Shown here in pieces: positions 24,801 to 40,000 of a stretch of 64,000 nt of DNA. The stretch spans positions 161,409,801 to 161,473,800 of the forward strand of contig NC_084663.1 of the NCBI RefSeq assembly GCF_028389875.1, in the 5' to 3' direction. This DNA comes from Rhea pennata (lineage: Eukaryota > Chordata > Aves > Rheiformes > Rheidae). Every line of letters starts with the position of its first letter. Position 1 is the stretch's first letter. The position numbers and the translations under genes were made by a program. The notes beneath the pieces are model-generated. The model saw only the letters and a list, made by a program, of their open reading frames with translations. It ran no database searches and had not been told where the DNA came from.

Positions 24801-27800
24801 AAATTTTAAAAACATAGTTGAACGATAGCCGTAATTGTATTCTTGTATTCTGTTATTTTATCCACAGAATAATCCACATTATTTTGGTTGAAGGAGTTAT
24901 GTTATCAGAAAGCTTGTCAGTATTTTCTTACTCCTGAGCCACTGAGTTCTTGTTTATGTACTAGTAAACATTGTTATTATTACTGTCTATTAGACATCTC
25001 TCATATCAACACTCTACTGAGTGACATAGAGGAGATTAATACTCCTGACAGCAGAACTACGTGTGTTTTCCATACAGTCAATGAAGTGCTTTTCAGAGTT
25101 TTATCTAGAAAGAGATTTGTGAAAGAACAGCTAGATCAAAAAGCAAACACGTGTGGCTTGATTGAAGCAGCTTATATTTTGTAGCTGGTAGTTCCTGTTT
25201 ATATTTACATGACATATTCATATAAAATGTACATATTAATATTACATGAAATTGATAAATGCTGACCTCAAAGAAAATATGTGAGGAAAGTCTGATACAA
25301 GTCTTTGTACAGTTACCTTTAAAGTAAATTTCATATTAAATTATAGTTTCATAAAATCCATATACATGTTCTGACCTTAAATTGCTTTTTTCATTTCCTC
25401 TTAGCAACTGTTAGCATTACAAAAGTCTAATATGCAACTAAAATCCAACTTAGGGACTTTAAAAGACAGCCAAGAATTTGTAGAAGAGAAATCTCAGAAT
25501 CCTCAGGATTATCACAATGTGGTTAAACTTCTTGAAAACCAGGTAACATGGTAACTTAAAGTATTACTTCTGACAGATTGCTGATTTTTTTAATGTTTAC
25601 ATCTGTGAATAGGATTTTAAATTCATCAGTAAAATTTTCACCCTTCTGTCTAAAATAGCTAGATTTTTAAATTTACTACTATTTAGTACAGTCTCTGTAA
25701 TGGAAATAAGGGAGTTATTTCTCTTATGCTTTATAATTAAATTTATTGTTATTCATTTATTAATATTCCCTTATTATTTTTATTAAAAGTGTCTAGCCAT
25801 ACCAAATACGCTCCAGTTGCAGTTCAGTGCCCAAAGGTTCTAATAATCCATTTACGTTTGTTGATCTATGAGGCTGCTTTATAAAAATAATGATAAAATT
25901 AGAATTCTCCATTTTCTATTATCAAAAAACTACTAAGAAGTTTTCAGGCAAGATTTCCCAACGTATGACTTTTAAATTATCTGAAGCTTTTGAACTCGTC
26001 AGGTGCAACTTCTGTACTGGAACTCTATCATCTGTCCAGCACAGATGCTGGTGCTAATGCAAAGTTTTTGGCCAGTACTAAGTCCTGTCTGTCAGAAAGA
26101 TTGAGTTAGAAAGGGCCACTGAGGCCCTGATTGTTGCATTGCACTGAGACTCACCTGTATGTCCAGGCTGTTCCTCTCAAAAATTTGAGTTGCGAGGCTG
26201 CTGGCACCCAGGAGCCTCTTCTCCTTGACTCTTTGAGATGTGCATTATATATCTCATGGTTCTTGGGATATGCTGCTATCATCAGGAAGTTTGGTCACCC
26301 ATGCTCAAAGACAGAAAAAACTTAATGAATTTTACTTTACACTTTCAATTAAAAAAATCATCTCACTTTAAAATTCAGATATTAAGATTGTTTCTTATCA
26401 TCACAGTATGCAAAATACATTGTTAATGAGTGTTTGAAATAACACTTGGTTAAAAGAAAGACTCTTATCACTCCTTACTGTTAGTAAACAGAGATGTATC
26501 AAAATGCTTTATATTTCAGTCACTACATATGCAGATCAAAGCCTTTCATGAATAAATATAGTTTACATACTGTTGGTAACAACAGTATACTTACGTATGT
26601 GAAACATGGTGATGACTGTTCTACGTCCTCAATATGAGGTTAGCAAAGTTTCGTGTCATCAATAACCTTCTCAGTACATATATTTTATTTTAAAAACTAC
26701 GGTATGTTGAAGTAAATGTTAATGTGTAATTAGGAAGAATTAACGTCGTTTTCCATTATACAGGAAGGTAAATGGACATCTAGAATACAAGCCCTTCATC
26801 AGGAACATGAGACAGAAAAGAGTCTGGTAAGCTGCACAGCAAACCACTTATACCAGAGGGAGATATTTTCTTATTTTCTTACTCTTGCAGTAGCTCTTGA
26901 TGTGTTATAGTAAGTACATCTCTTAGATTAGAAAGCCTATGTCACAAGAATTTAGTAGGTGTGTTTTTTTAGAAGTATTTATTATTTTTGAATTTCTGTT
27001 ATGCTAGGATCTTGAAGTTTCAGTGACCAGAGCTAAAATGGAATTTATCATTTAAGAATCTGAAAAACAACTGAAACTATACCTCTGTTTTGAAGAGCTC
27101 ACAACTGTACTGTTCTGAGAAAACTGTTTTATACAGCATTTTCTTTTATGTGGTTGCGCTGAATATTTAAGATAAAACTTGCCAATATGCAGCTTTCATC
27201 TACCTGATACCTTTAGCTACTGTGGGCCTATGGCACGTCTCAATCTTTTTTCTCTTTTCTTCCACTTCTCTGTTTCTTTTCTTGCTGTGGCTATCTAACT
27301 CAGAATCTGTTGAGTTTTTCCAGGAAAGGGCACCATAGCATTTCATTTGGCATCTGTTTATATATTTTACTATACAAAGTTTTATTCCTCTGTTTTTTTT
27401 TTTTTTTATGTGCCTGAATTTCTTTTTAATGTCTTTCCTACTGTGTTTCTGTTGCCTCCTTTCCTTTCATTTTCTTTCGTCTGCATGACCATGTAAGAAC
27501 TAAACAGGTCGTAACGGTCTGGCCAATACTTCTCCGCCTCTGCAAGAGAGCGGTGGGGAAGAACCGTGGAATATTCCCCAAAAAGATGTAGTTAATCATA
27601 CACCCACATACAATGCAAAAATAAAATAAGGGAGGAGTAATGTAAGTATTTCTTTTGAGATGGTGCACCTAAAGCACTGTTCCTCTTCTATATTTAGGGC
27701 TAATGTATTAGGTTTATCATGCAAATTCACATCTTGTTTCCTTAAGATATTTAAGATACAGTGAGACTGTTCATAATCAAAACATTTTTATACAGTCATA

Positions 27801-27962
27801 TGCTTTTTCCTGTAATCTTATTTTTAGGCAATCTCAGCAATGTGTTCGCATGTCCTTTTCTTTATTTTGAGATTTAGGTAGTTCTCCCAGTGTAAATAAA
27901 AAATGATTCAGGCAGCAGTTTTGTAATATATGCAATGTCACACATGTGACATTGCAGCCGCC

Positions 27963-28003
<41 letters not shown>

Positions 28004-31000
28004 TAAAAGAAATATTTAAACATGACTCTTGCTTGTTTAAACCCTGTAGTATTGAATAACTATATATAAAATTTGGTTACTTTTCTGCTGTTTGTTTCTA
28101 GCTGCTGTCACAGATTGAGAAGCTTAAATCATCAGTGAGAGAAGACCTGAACAAAAGTAACACTTTTTACAAGAAAAGAATAGAAGAGTTGGGGCAGAGG
28201 CTTCAGGAACAGAATGATCTAATTATTACTCAGAAGAAACAGGTCAGTTTTTATGAAGCATTCTGGGTTTCAGGGAGCATAGGGCACAGAGAAGCATTTT
28301 CCTGATGTTCAGTCACTGATGTATCTCCAATTGCATGGGTAGTATTCCCAATTGGTAAGAATGTTACCAGAGTATTTTGGTTGTATTTCAGAAATGACGT
28401 GGGTAAATAGGAAAAGACCTGGAAAAGAGACACAGGAATTAAAGCACGATTTAGAGTGAAAGATTTAACAAACAAGATGTTTTTAAGAAGTTTAACGGAA
28501 GTTAAAAGATTATTAGATCACCATCTCCAAAGACCAAACATGAAAATTTCTGATAGTATACAGGATTTAATCTTTAAGTCACAAAATAATCATAATGAGA
28601 TCTAGTATTTGACGTCTGAAACTACATGATTTCACACTAGAAATAAAGTATAATTTTTATAATTGTGAGACTAATGAATGAAATGATTCCTTTGAAAATG
28701 TTTTGATTTTTCAAATATTTTTAAAAATATTATTATTTAAATTTAATTTTTAAATTAATTTAAAATATTATTCAAATGTAACAATGAATTTTTTTGAGGT
28801 GATCACTGGGTGAAGATCTTTGTTAGTCTGGAGTTTAGCGTGTGACATGATTATGTTATGCTAACAGTCTATTCTTTTATATGTTCGTTACAAAACACAC
28901 ACAAAATTTTACATATTTTTGTGAGATTAATGATAGGCCTGTAAATATGTAGGTATTTACAGATTTGGAAGGACAACAGTTTTTATGTCTCCACCTTAGC
29001 AGATTTGATAGCTGTTCAGTGAAGGTGTAGTAGAAGAGGACTTAGTCCTGCACAAATTACTTGAAGTGACCCTTTTAAAAAAAGCAGTATTATCACAGAT
29101 GTAAAATAGGTTCAGAGGAATCCAAGTTGCTATTTGTGAAATGTAATTATGAAGATCTGCATTCTCAATACTCTAAAACTGGAAGGGCTTTAGAATTAGC
29201 TAACACTTCAACAGGCCATGAATTGAGGCACTGCAGGCTGGGTCTAAAGTGCTGAACAAAAGGCCAGGGTCCATATCTTTGTGCCAGCACTAAATGGTAC
29301 TGACTGTGTCTTTACTGTTTGGGATTAGCTTCTGGATTCACCAGTTTCCTGTTTTCTTCAGACTGAATTACAATCAGCTTGCTTCCTCTAGGCTCTCAGC
29401 ATTGTTCAGTACGTATTTTGAGTAGCGAATAGGCAGAGGTGTAGAGCACACAGGAGAGGTGTTCCTGCAGCTAAAACCCACTGTGTGTTTAAATGTTTTC
29501 CTGGAGTGGAGCGAACTTGCAAAACTGAACATGAACTGCTGAAGTAGAAGATATTGAAGCTGTACGTGTGAAAGTGGCCTCCAAGACCACTGTCATTTCA
29601 CTTTAAAGCCTGTATTATAAATGATGTACACAGCATGAAGTCACTTAAGACAGCAAACAGACTAAATCTTAAACATTCATTAAGCGTGAGTGAAGTATGC
29701 ATTAGGTAATTGCGTAAAGGAGGAGAATAATAGTTTTCTCCTCAAATCATTGAAGAATAGTTTCTGCCACGGAGTAGTATTTCATATTAAATATGGATTT
29801 CTAGATATTGCTAGTTTGCATTTCTAACTATTCATGTTCCTATCTTTTTTATTTTAGATAAAAGAATTGTCCACAAGATCAGTTACAAGTATTAAACCAT
29901 ATGATGGTAAGTGCAAGATATAACAAAAAGCAGTTTTTATTTTCGATTTTAAGAGTTTGAAGCATTATAATTTATTTAAAAATATATATATCAATCTTAT
30001 TAGTTAAATATTGCAATCAAATCAATACTTGCAATTTATTTGTGTTTCTCAGAAAACCTTCTTGTAATATCGTGCTTCCATGCCTTTGTATTGATTCCCA
30101 TAGTTCATATTTTGCAGTTGTAAGGTCTTGTGTTGTACAAAATTTATCTCTTGAGTAGTGAAAAGATAGGAAATATGGTAGCTATATTTTGTATTATGTA
30201 AACAACCTTTGATTTTGCTTTATAAATATAAATTGATTTTTTTTCATATTTGACTGTCATTAGGCTGTAGAATTCATAAAAGGGTAAATATTGAAAGAAT
30301 AGAAAAAATTGTTTACTATATCAGTTAAGACAGATTTTTAAGAAGTTTAAGGATTCTAAAGATGATTTATCTGTGCCATGACTTTCACCATTTCATTGAC
30401 ACTTCACCAAGTCCGCTCATTTCCAATATTTCACTGAGTCCATTACAAATAGCTAAACCTAGTAATACTTGTGTTTCAGGATGCAGTCCTAGACAATAGG
30501 TACCCTTTGATGTTGCGGTTGCAGTGACTTGAAACAGGTTTACTGCAACAGATGATGACAGGAAGATTAAGACTTAATTCCAATGTGGGAAACATCTTGC
30601 TCTGTTAGCAGAGTGTTGGCTCAAACTGAATCTAAAGCAAGGCGTAGATTAGTTTGAGGATAACACTAATTAATCTGTATATAGCTGTGACTTTTTTTTA
30701 TAACATTTACCATAATACATTAACATTATTTTTTGCTTTTATCTATTTTAGCAAACACTTCTGTACAGCCTCTTGTAGAATATAAATCAAGTCTACCAGT
30801 GATGCATGGTAAGTTTTTGTGATAGGTTCAGATTCGGTACTTGCAGATCTAACACCCTGTCTTCTGAAATGTGTTACTTGCTGAATCATAACTGTAAGAA
30901 TAGTTACACTGAAAGAACGTAATTCGAATGGCTCTTCTGTTTGTCTGTATTGAGAATTCCTGTGGAATAATTGTAAAAGGGACAGTGTTGAAATGTGTGA

Positions 31001-34000
31001 CACTGTTTGGATATGATACAAATAGAAAATAATTTCAGAGTATTTCCTAGGAGATGGATATTACTGGAGCACTTTATATTCAATGAAACTAACTGTGAAA
31101 GGGAAATAAAATGATTTCTTTAGAAAATGTGTTTATTTTGTGATATTTGCATATACTGGAATTTGCATAGAAAAAAATATGAAGGTGTTTGTTTATAGTG
31201 AGTCTTGAAATACTGTATTTTTCATGTGATTTCAAATGTCAAGGAAGAAAAATACAGCAGAAATAAGCAAAATAGACAGTCATCCAGTCTATACAGTTTT
31301 AATAAAGTAGAGCTTTATTCACCTGTAGATCACTATTTAGTTATTTTATCCAGTGGCATTGTGGTAATACGTAGTAGTAAGGAGAAAGGAGAAATCTACC
31401 TTCATATTGTTCTGTGTTTTGTGAAAGTACCTTTCATTTTTTGTGAGTATGAAAAGTATTAAGAATATTGTTTTAAGACCAGTATTCTGTGTTCAATTAA
31501 TTCTTTATTTTCATTTCCGTCAGGAAAATAATATAAAAATGAACTTGGAGCAAATAAAATGGTTAAATCTTTAAAATAACGGTTTATTAATTATTTGAAT
31601 TATTAAATAATGAATTATTATTTCTTTTAGTGTTAAAATCTGCCAAGAAGAGAGAAATGTGATTTGTCTAAGAGAAATGTACAGAATTTTTCATTTTCAA
31701 CAAATTTAGAATTTTTTAAAATGGCATGGGACGAAAAGAAGGGGTAATATACAACAGAAGCTTTAGATAACTTGAGTAGGAATGAAAAACTGAGGAAAAT
31801 GAAGTGTTGATGTCAAAATATTTGATATGAGAAATATTAAACTAAGGAAAATAGATTTTTTTTAATATGGTAAAATTATTTGAATAATACAGAGATTTCT
31901 TAGTAGCCTTTGTGAGGTAGCTGTTCATTGACAGAGACATTTTAAGTGAAACTGTATATAGATAGAATGTTTTTATGTAATGAAAAGTAATAATGTATTA
32001 ATAATGTTACTGATAATACCATTTAAAATAGTCCTCTTATTTTTCATTCAAACAGCTTTCATTGCACCAAGACAGCAGTGGTTGTTCTTATTAAGATACC
32101 TCACAGCAAGTAGCTTAGCTGTTGCCCTGAATTTAAAAATCTAGGTTTATGAAGAATTGTACTTCTAAGGGGCTTACATGCTAAATTTGTCAAGAATTTT
32201 TTTTTTTAGTCCGTCTCCTTTCATTTGGACAGAGTGGGAGAACACTTCTGTGAACACCAGTATTTTTTGTACTATGACAATTTAAGTCAACTCATTCAGA
32301 TTTTTGTTTGTTTCTCACTGCTCCAAATATGAAGTTTGTGACAACTTAAGAAACTTCTGAGATAGAAAAGGCTGTTCCCACCATTGATGTAAAAAAAGAT
32401 TCATTATCAGTTTATTACGAAACATTAGAGAAGGTGTCTCCTTCGGATTCCTTTGCTGATGATTATTTTATTTATCTCTGCAGGTCTCTCTGTCCCCTTT
32501 CTTCCCTTCCTCATGGATTTTTAAAAAACTTATCCTACCTAATTTCTGGATATAAAGGTTAGCAGAAATTCTAGTGTCTTTCCCAAAATTTTAGGGATTG
32601 AGTTACATGCTGAATTAAGATACCTAATGGTTCTATCTGATGCCATTAGGAAAATGAAAGTACCTGCTGGTAACTTCCAAACACAAATTTATTTAGCACA
32701 GAGTATCTCTGACCTCAGAATATCTGTAGTTTTCCTATCAAAATATTCCTGATTTCTTAGGATAACTAGTGATGTGTCTGGAATGCCATCCTAGCATGAC
32801 TGTTCCCTGAGTTTCTGAGCTAGCTGATCTGTGTTGCATAGATATAACTTAAGACTTATTTTCAAAGATGACCTCAGTCTCATAAAAAGGCTACAGATGA
32901 ATTACAAATTTTTAAATGGTCTTAGGCTCTTGTATCATTCTTGAAATACTGATACTTGCTCAATTTTTAATCTTTCTTAGATTGATAGCATTAGGTAGAA
33001 TTGAAGACAGTAGTTAAAAGGCAAAGATATTAATGAAATTGGGCATTGAAACATAAAACTCTGTCTTCAAACTTGCTGTGGACTAAAACTGAGCTATCAT
33101 TGGCAACTTAACTGAAGCATCTGAGGAAAATCCAGTCATAGCAGTCTTCCAGGACAGTTAATGGAGGAAAGGGGCACCTTCGGATTTTGGTTCAGCTCAA
33201 CTAAGATCTAGATTTCTCCCTGAAGTTGCCTGTGTCTTTTCATTGACTGTGGAAGGAATCTGAGATGACTAGGCTCCTAACTTAGATGCCTCAGGAAAGT
33301 GTCTAAAATTTGTCATATTTAAGGATACTGGTTTAAAAATTAATGTTATTAGAAACATATATTTAGGCTGCTTATGTGCAAGATATAGCTTTCTGTTGAT
33401 TAGTTAGAAGGAAAGTGTATGAAGCCCATTGATTCAAAAATTACAGTCGAAATGATGAGTATCACAAATTAAGTCTGGCAGCTCTTTGGATGTGAAATCT
33501 GAGTGTAAATCAGAAGAAACTTAAAGAAGTAGATTGTGTTTATTACCATGGCTTACATTTCTTACATCCTTATGAAGAGCAGCAAATTACAACAAACAAA
33601 TCTTTAATTTTATCTTAGTTTCCATATTGCAAGTGCAAAATGCTTACTTTAGGCACTACTGCACTAGAGATAATTATAACATTTCTGTTCAGGCTGAAGG
33701 CATTTTATATTTAATGGTAAATAGACAGGATTTCTGCTTCACATATTGGTCAAGAGACTGCTTTTCTAATAGTACTGTCACTATATTAGTTTTTTTTTTA
33801 AAAAAAAAAAAACTACAGTTCTAGATAAGAAAGGCTAGTAATACATAATATGTTTGAAATATACATAACCTGAATTTATTAAATATATTTTCCTATTCCA
33901 CCTGCAAGGAAATTATCTTCAGATACCATTTAAAACAGCTATTTAATGATTTAGCAAATTATGCTAGGGGCATTTTTTAAAGCAGTATAATTACCCACTG

Positions 34001-37000
34001 AAGAAATTAAGGCAACCTGTACTTTTGGTATGTCTTATCTATCTGACCACAGGTGTTAGCTGGCAGAGACGTATTCTGGAGGATTTGGGAAAACAGCTAC
34101 ATCATTGTGAAGGTCGTCCTCAGGTTGCTGGGCTTAGCTAGGGCTAGTATTAATATGACTGGATTCAGGGTAGCAGCAGCCAGTTGAATCATACATCATA
34201 TGAATTCATACATCATATGAATATGATGGTATCCACCAGCCTTCATAAAGACTGTGCCAGCAGCTACCATTGAGCTAGGTTTAAGTCTGAAGCTGACAGG
34301 AATAGTTCTTGTAAAGATAAAGCTGGAATTAGTTTTAGGACTGAGGCTGGCTGAAGACACACAGTGAGGGCTCTAGAATTTGCCGTTGGGCTTGGTATAG
34401 GGTTTAGCAGTGGTAGCAACACGAGCCATTTGGCTAGAGTGAGATGTGGGACTGTTGTGGAGCACCAAATAAAATTAGGTTAGAAGTTAATATAGTTCAG
34501 ACCAGCAGAAGCTGGTTTACGGAAAGGTCAGTTTTACCAGGAGACATCTAGCTATTGCTGAATTGTATTGTTTTCTGTATTGTTATTGTTACCGTATTGG
34601 TTTTACAGGAATCAGTAAGTTTGGGTTGGAATTAGGTTTAGGCAGATATTGATTGGCAAAGGAGAGTTATAGTTGAGTTAAGGATCAATTAAGCCAGCAG
34701 GGCCTGCCTGAATAAGTTTGAGGTTGGTATTTATCATGATTTTATAGCCAGGAAAGGAGTGGAGATCAGAGTCAGGGAATAAAGTATAAATAAGATTTAA
34801 TTTGAATTACAAGACAGATGTAATCTCTGTTCTCTCTAGTTCCCTGATAGTCCAAAGTGGCTGATCTGTGCAACATATCCTACCTCCTTCCTTGCCTCAG
34901 CTTCATGAAGTCCATTTCCAGTAAGGCAAGGAAACATCTAGGGTGCTCATTAGATGTGTTCATCTGGAGCAAGGAACCATCTTGGAGCAAATGATTCAGA
35001 TGTAGGTGTGAGTCCAGAAAGGAAGGTAATTGTTTGTCTAGTTTGACATTCAGGCTAGGACTAAAGCAAGGAATAAGATTCTGGACCACAAGGTCTGATG
35101 TTGAAGATGCTGATGTAGAGCAGAGTCTGCCAGGGTCAGCCAAACTAGATTTAGAGCAGGTAATTGACAGAAAGGCAAATGCCGATAGTTGTATTTAAAT
35201 GATTCCTAAAAATAAGTTCGTTAATATTAAAATGTTATCTATAGATGCTGCTGATTTCAAGGATGGATAAGTGCACTAAGCCAAGAACAAAGAGATCTGG
35301 TCACTTGTAAGAGGTAGCCAGAAGAAGCAGGTCACTGACAAAAAAAGCGAGACGCTCCTAAGGAGCTTATCTCCCCATCCATCTATATTACAGTGGAGTG
35401 GTGAACCAAGCTGCTTTTTCTTACATTGGATTCCAAACCGACAGTTAATAAATTTCTCTTAATATATGTGCACAGTAGGAAGAAAGAAAAGGCCTACTTG
35501 CATTGGCATAATTGGTGCTTCTAGATGTTCCACTCCCCCATGTCTCAGGATTTGATCTTGTCTGTCATCAGGCAGTGAGCAATGATATTATACGCAGCGG
35601 TAGTACATTTTCAGCTTTTGATACTGTAACTCTTCTTTTACTGATTTTAAATTCCTCTGTTTCTAGTATACTGAGGAAGAGAAACACTTACCTTTCTGAC
35701 ATCAGCAGACTGTTTTCAGGTCTGAATTCTGGGGACTGGGCTTTTCCTGTTACCATTAAGCTACCTGTCAAGAGCTTGTGCTGAGATGAGTCAGCTGCTT
35801 TTGATCTGAGTCAGGTACAGGTAGAATGTATATCGATTAAATCCAATTACATAGTAACTGACTAACTCTGTAGCAGTTCCAGCCAACAAACTCTGAGGCT
35901 ATGCTCATTCAACTAAATTAAATTTCCCCAGGAACATCCTCATCTGTGCTAGAAGCTCTGTTCTTCAAAACAGGCTGGATGTAGTCTTTTGGGAATGTTC
36001 CCAAACTGTGCCTGTTTATTGCCCGGGAGAATGTTAGTTGTCACAGGACAACAGCATGTCCAGAACAGCTTTAGGAGTTCACAGTGCGGAGATCATATTC
36101 CAGTACCCAGGAGTGCTCTGGCAGCTGTTTTATTTACTGCCTTAGTGACTGAAAGACTAGAAGGCCATATGTCAGTCAGTCTCTCAGAGTTTTTTTAAGA
36201 GTTGCCATAAAATATACTGATTTTTACATCTTGTTAGAATCTTTTGATGATACAAGAAGCTTTTTTTTTTTTTCCAAACTTGAGTTTAGTGCAAATTATA
36301 TAGGAAAAATTCTTAAATCTTGTAACCTGCCTGAAAAAGCAGGTCAGAGGATGGATGTAAGTGCAAGCATGGAAGGCACGGAGAGAGCAGTTACTATATT
36401 GAAGCTTTTACAGTAGACTTTAGTCCCTTCACATTGGGAATATTAGAGGTGTGACAGTAAATGTTACTTAGCTTCAGGTGCTCATTTCACTCTAACCCAC
36501 CACAATGCATCCATATTTGTACCATATCGTACAAAAAGCACTGAAGAGCGGGCGTATTTGCTGTACTGCCAGTTCCACTTCTTCCACCAATAGAATATAA
36601 CAATCATTTGTAGTGCCATAGGATTTTTATGAAGGCTGGGGCAGACGTGCAAGTCTGATTAATAGAGCTTTTTAAAGTACTAGCCAATAAATTGTTTTTC
36701 TATACACTGCCAGTAGTTGAATGATGAAGGTAGCATTTGTACATTCTTCTGTTTTTTTCATAAACCCTCGAAAAAAACTCAGGTTCTAATTTTCATTGAA
36801 ATAAATTCATTTATGCAAAGTGAATATTAACATTTAAAACCTTCATTTTTATTAATCTACATAAAAGCATTATCATTCATCTCCTCTTACATCTGGTTTT
36901 CTAGTCTATAAAATTGTAAAGAAATTGTACTCTGACTTCATTTGTATAAAACCAGTTGTGCCTGATGGCTTATAGAATAATAATTCCAGTGTGCTTAGAA

Positions 37001-40000
37001 AGTTCTTTTCAACAGAAGACATTTCAAGATCTTTTTAAAGCACGTGACAATATTGAAATTCACTATAGTGGAGTCACTGAAGATTTTTTAAATTGATCTT
37101 ATTGGAAAAAAATTTAACTCTACTTCCTATAAATTGATAGGCTTTCTCTCTGTCTTACACATATGGACTTTCTACTTAATAATTCTCTAAATTCATAATT
37201 TAACTTGTATTTCTTATTTCTCAAGAATTCTATCCATTATAATATTATATCCATCCATTTGGCTTTTGCAAACTTCTAATATCAAATTGCACATAAACAA
37301 TATCTTAAAAACACATTTTAAAGTTAAATTACATTTTATAAGAATTGAATGACAATGTTCATTTACTTAATCTGAGGTGGCCTTGTCATCTTAGATGACT
37401 AAAAATATCCCACCTAGCCTCTGGGTGCTATTCCAGAAGGTCATAGGTTTTCTATAGGTTCTGTATCTTATCAGCCAGCCTTGTGCAGATGACTTAAACA
37501 CTCTGCTATATCTCAGATGATACTAGATACCCGTGTTTAGGTGCCTGAATCACTCCCAAAGTGATATTAGGGTCTCCCCTAGAAAAGTTTTCCACCAAGG
37601 TAGTACTTACGACAGTGAAGTCATGTGCATTGGGTTTGTGATTGTTAAGCAGGATGTCAGCAACCAGGAAGACTGACATCAGTGTGTTATTTTGCTCAAA
37701 TTTCCCACTCTGGACCTTGACCTTCTTCTGTCCTGTTTGTCTGGTGTTCCTGTTCTTCCTCGTTATTAGAGCAGGCACCCTTGGTACATATGCTGGAGCC
37801 CATAGAGGAGCTTTCAGAAGAGGAAAAAGGTAATGGTTGATTCAGATCAAAATGTAGTGGCATGTTTTTCTTGAAAATAAAAGTGTAAATATTATTTGAT
37901 GTCTACCTTATTTTTCACTGTGTTTGAGTATGCTTATCTGATTTGGGTAAGAAAAGTCCTTATATATGTTAATTTACAGTTTGTTATTGGTGCTTGTAAA
38001 TATTATGATTTCCCTATCCAAGTTAAATATTTTTATGGAAATATGAAAAAAAAATAAGCAAGCGTATTATGAATGTGTAAAGGCCCTTCAGATAAGCAGA
38101 ACAAAAATAATTGATGGAGAATACCCCCTTAGTAGGAAATTCTATGGTGTAATCTAGTGGTGGTGGTGCTTTTGCCGTGTATGCTCACTTCTTTTTCAAA
38201 CTCAGCATAAGAGGGTAAAGAGTTCTGGTAGGGGAAGGAAGTTTATGGTGAAGTGGAGCTCAAAGCTGTCCAATTGTCTACTTCAGTAGATGCATCAAAG
38301 GTACTTTTACAAGTAATCTAAGTTGTGACTACCTCAAAGCAGCCATAACTTTAGCCAGAGTTGTGCAATTCTGAATGGAATTCTGTAACCCAGCGTTTGC
38401 AGCTGTTCCTCAGCTTCATTTGTGGAAAACTTGGACAAGGCCGTATTTACAGTGACAGAACAAAAAGTGTTGGTTAATGTCGAATGATATTCTTCTCTTC
38501 GAAGCAACTAAAAGCTAATATTTTAGATAAAACGCCAAAAATCTGAATACCATAATGAGCTATGTAGAGATATATGTAGAAATAAAAATCCTTCTCAAAC
38601 CTTATAGCCAGCGAGTTTAAATATTGAAGAAATAATGATGCTGCTGTTTTGAAAACAAAAGTGTCATTTGAAGACATCTGTGTTTACAGGAGAAATTTTC
38701 CCAGGGAAAATCTGGTGACTATACAATCTGAAATAAGGACTGTTCACATTTTTGTCGTTCTTTCTGATATTTCTCTTGCTTGCTATGTTCTTTCTTGATG
38801 GATTGTCTTTGATTCTTATGCTATGCCTAAGGGCATGCCCTGCAGTACAACAGAAAGAAAGAATGCAGTCTGAAAAGATAGACCAAGATGTTTTTGTTTT
38901 CAGTGACAGCCATTTGTAAGGGAGAGTGTGAAAATTCTTGATTTGGCAGAATATTTCATAAGCTTATGTAGAAACTGAGACAGTGGACCAAACTCAAGGT
39001 CTCCAAAGGTGAAAAATCTATTTTTTTTTTTTTTTAAGAGAAATTAGTAAGAAAACAGTTCTGTACATAGGACTGTCCTGCAAAGAGGATTTGGCTTAAG
39101 TTAATTAGCAGGAATTAATATTGTCATTAATTAGGATAATGCTGAATAGCCTTGTTATCCATATAAGTATGTAGTAATTATGAACTGAACAGTGATTTTA
39201 GATGGATCTGTTTTATTGCAAGGCTTAATGTATGAAAGGAACAGGATTTTCAGAAAGCTCTTTGGAGCTTTCCGTGAAAAACAAGATGTCTCAGATTGGG
39301 CTCTTTGGGAGGATTTCATACTACCTAATGCACCTCTGTGATTGGGGATAGCTTCATAGATTATACCTCTGCTGCTCCATACCTTCCAGTAGTCTGCCTC
39401 TTCCAGGACTCATCGCTCCAGCTAAGTCACTTTTAATCCCGACTCTGTCACGAAATGAGTTGCCCACACAGTTTCCAAAGCCAGATAAAGTTTCAGGCAA
39501 ATACTATCTTCATCAAGTCCATATCTCTTAGCACCATAGCTGGACTCTTTCAGTTTTCATTTCCTACAGTTCTTTCCAGGATCCCGCAAGAGCCATATCT
39601 TGAAAACAATGTAGATGTCCTTTATGTATTTCAGACCTTTTTTGGGTCATCTTTTTTCTTTTCAGTAAATTAAATGGAACTGCTTTTAAAGTAATCATTG
39701 TTTAAAAACGGGGAAAATGGCACATTTGTTTTGAAAGAAAACATTTGAAAGTCACAATATAGAATTATTCCTTCAGTTGTTTCTTTATCTGAGGGGTGGC
39801 AAACAACTCTGCTACTCTGTAGGGCATGTTTGAAAGAGATAAGCTCCTGACCTTTATGTTGGGGGGAAAGGTGGGAGTGTGGTTTATAGTATGCATGCTG
39901 GGATATTGCATGTCTCTCTATGTATGATTTAAAGCCTTTGCTGACCACTACAGAACAGAAGCGGTTACCATGGTCCCAGAGGTTCTGGGTTCAGTTGGTA

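Noticed and set aside
24888-25184. 98-aa + strand ORF in DZIP1 intron 6
   Set aside because: Falls wholly within an intron with clean flanking splice sites; no domain recognised.
34880-35143. 87-aa - strand ORF in DZIP1 intron 11
   Set aside because: No family, no neighbouring splice-linked exons, ordinary length by chance.
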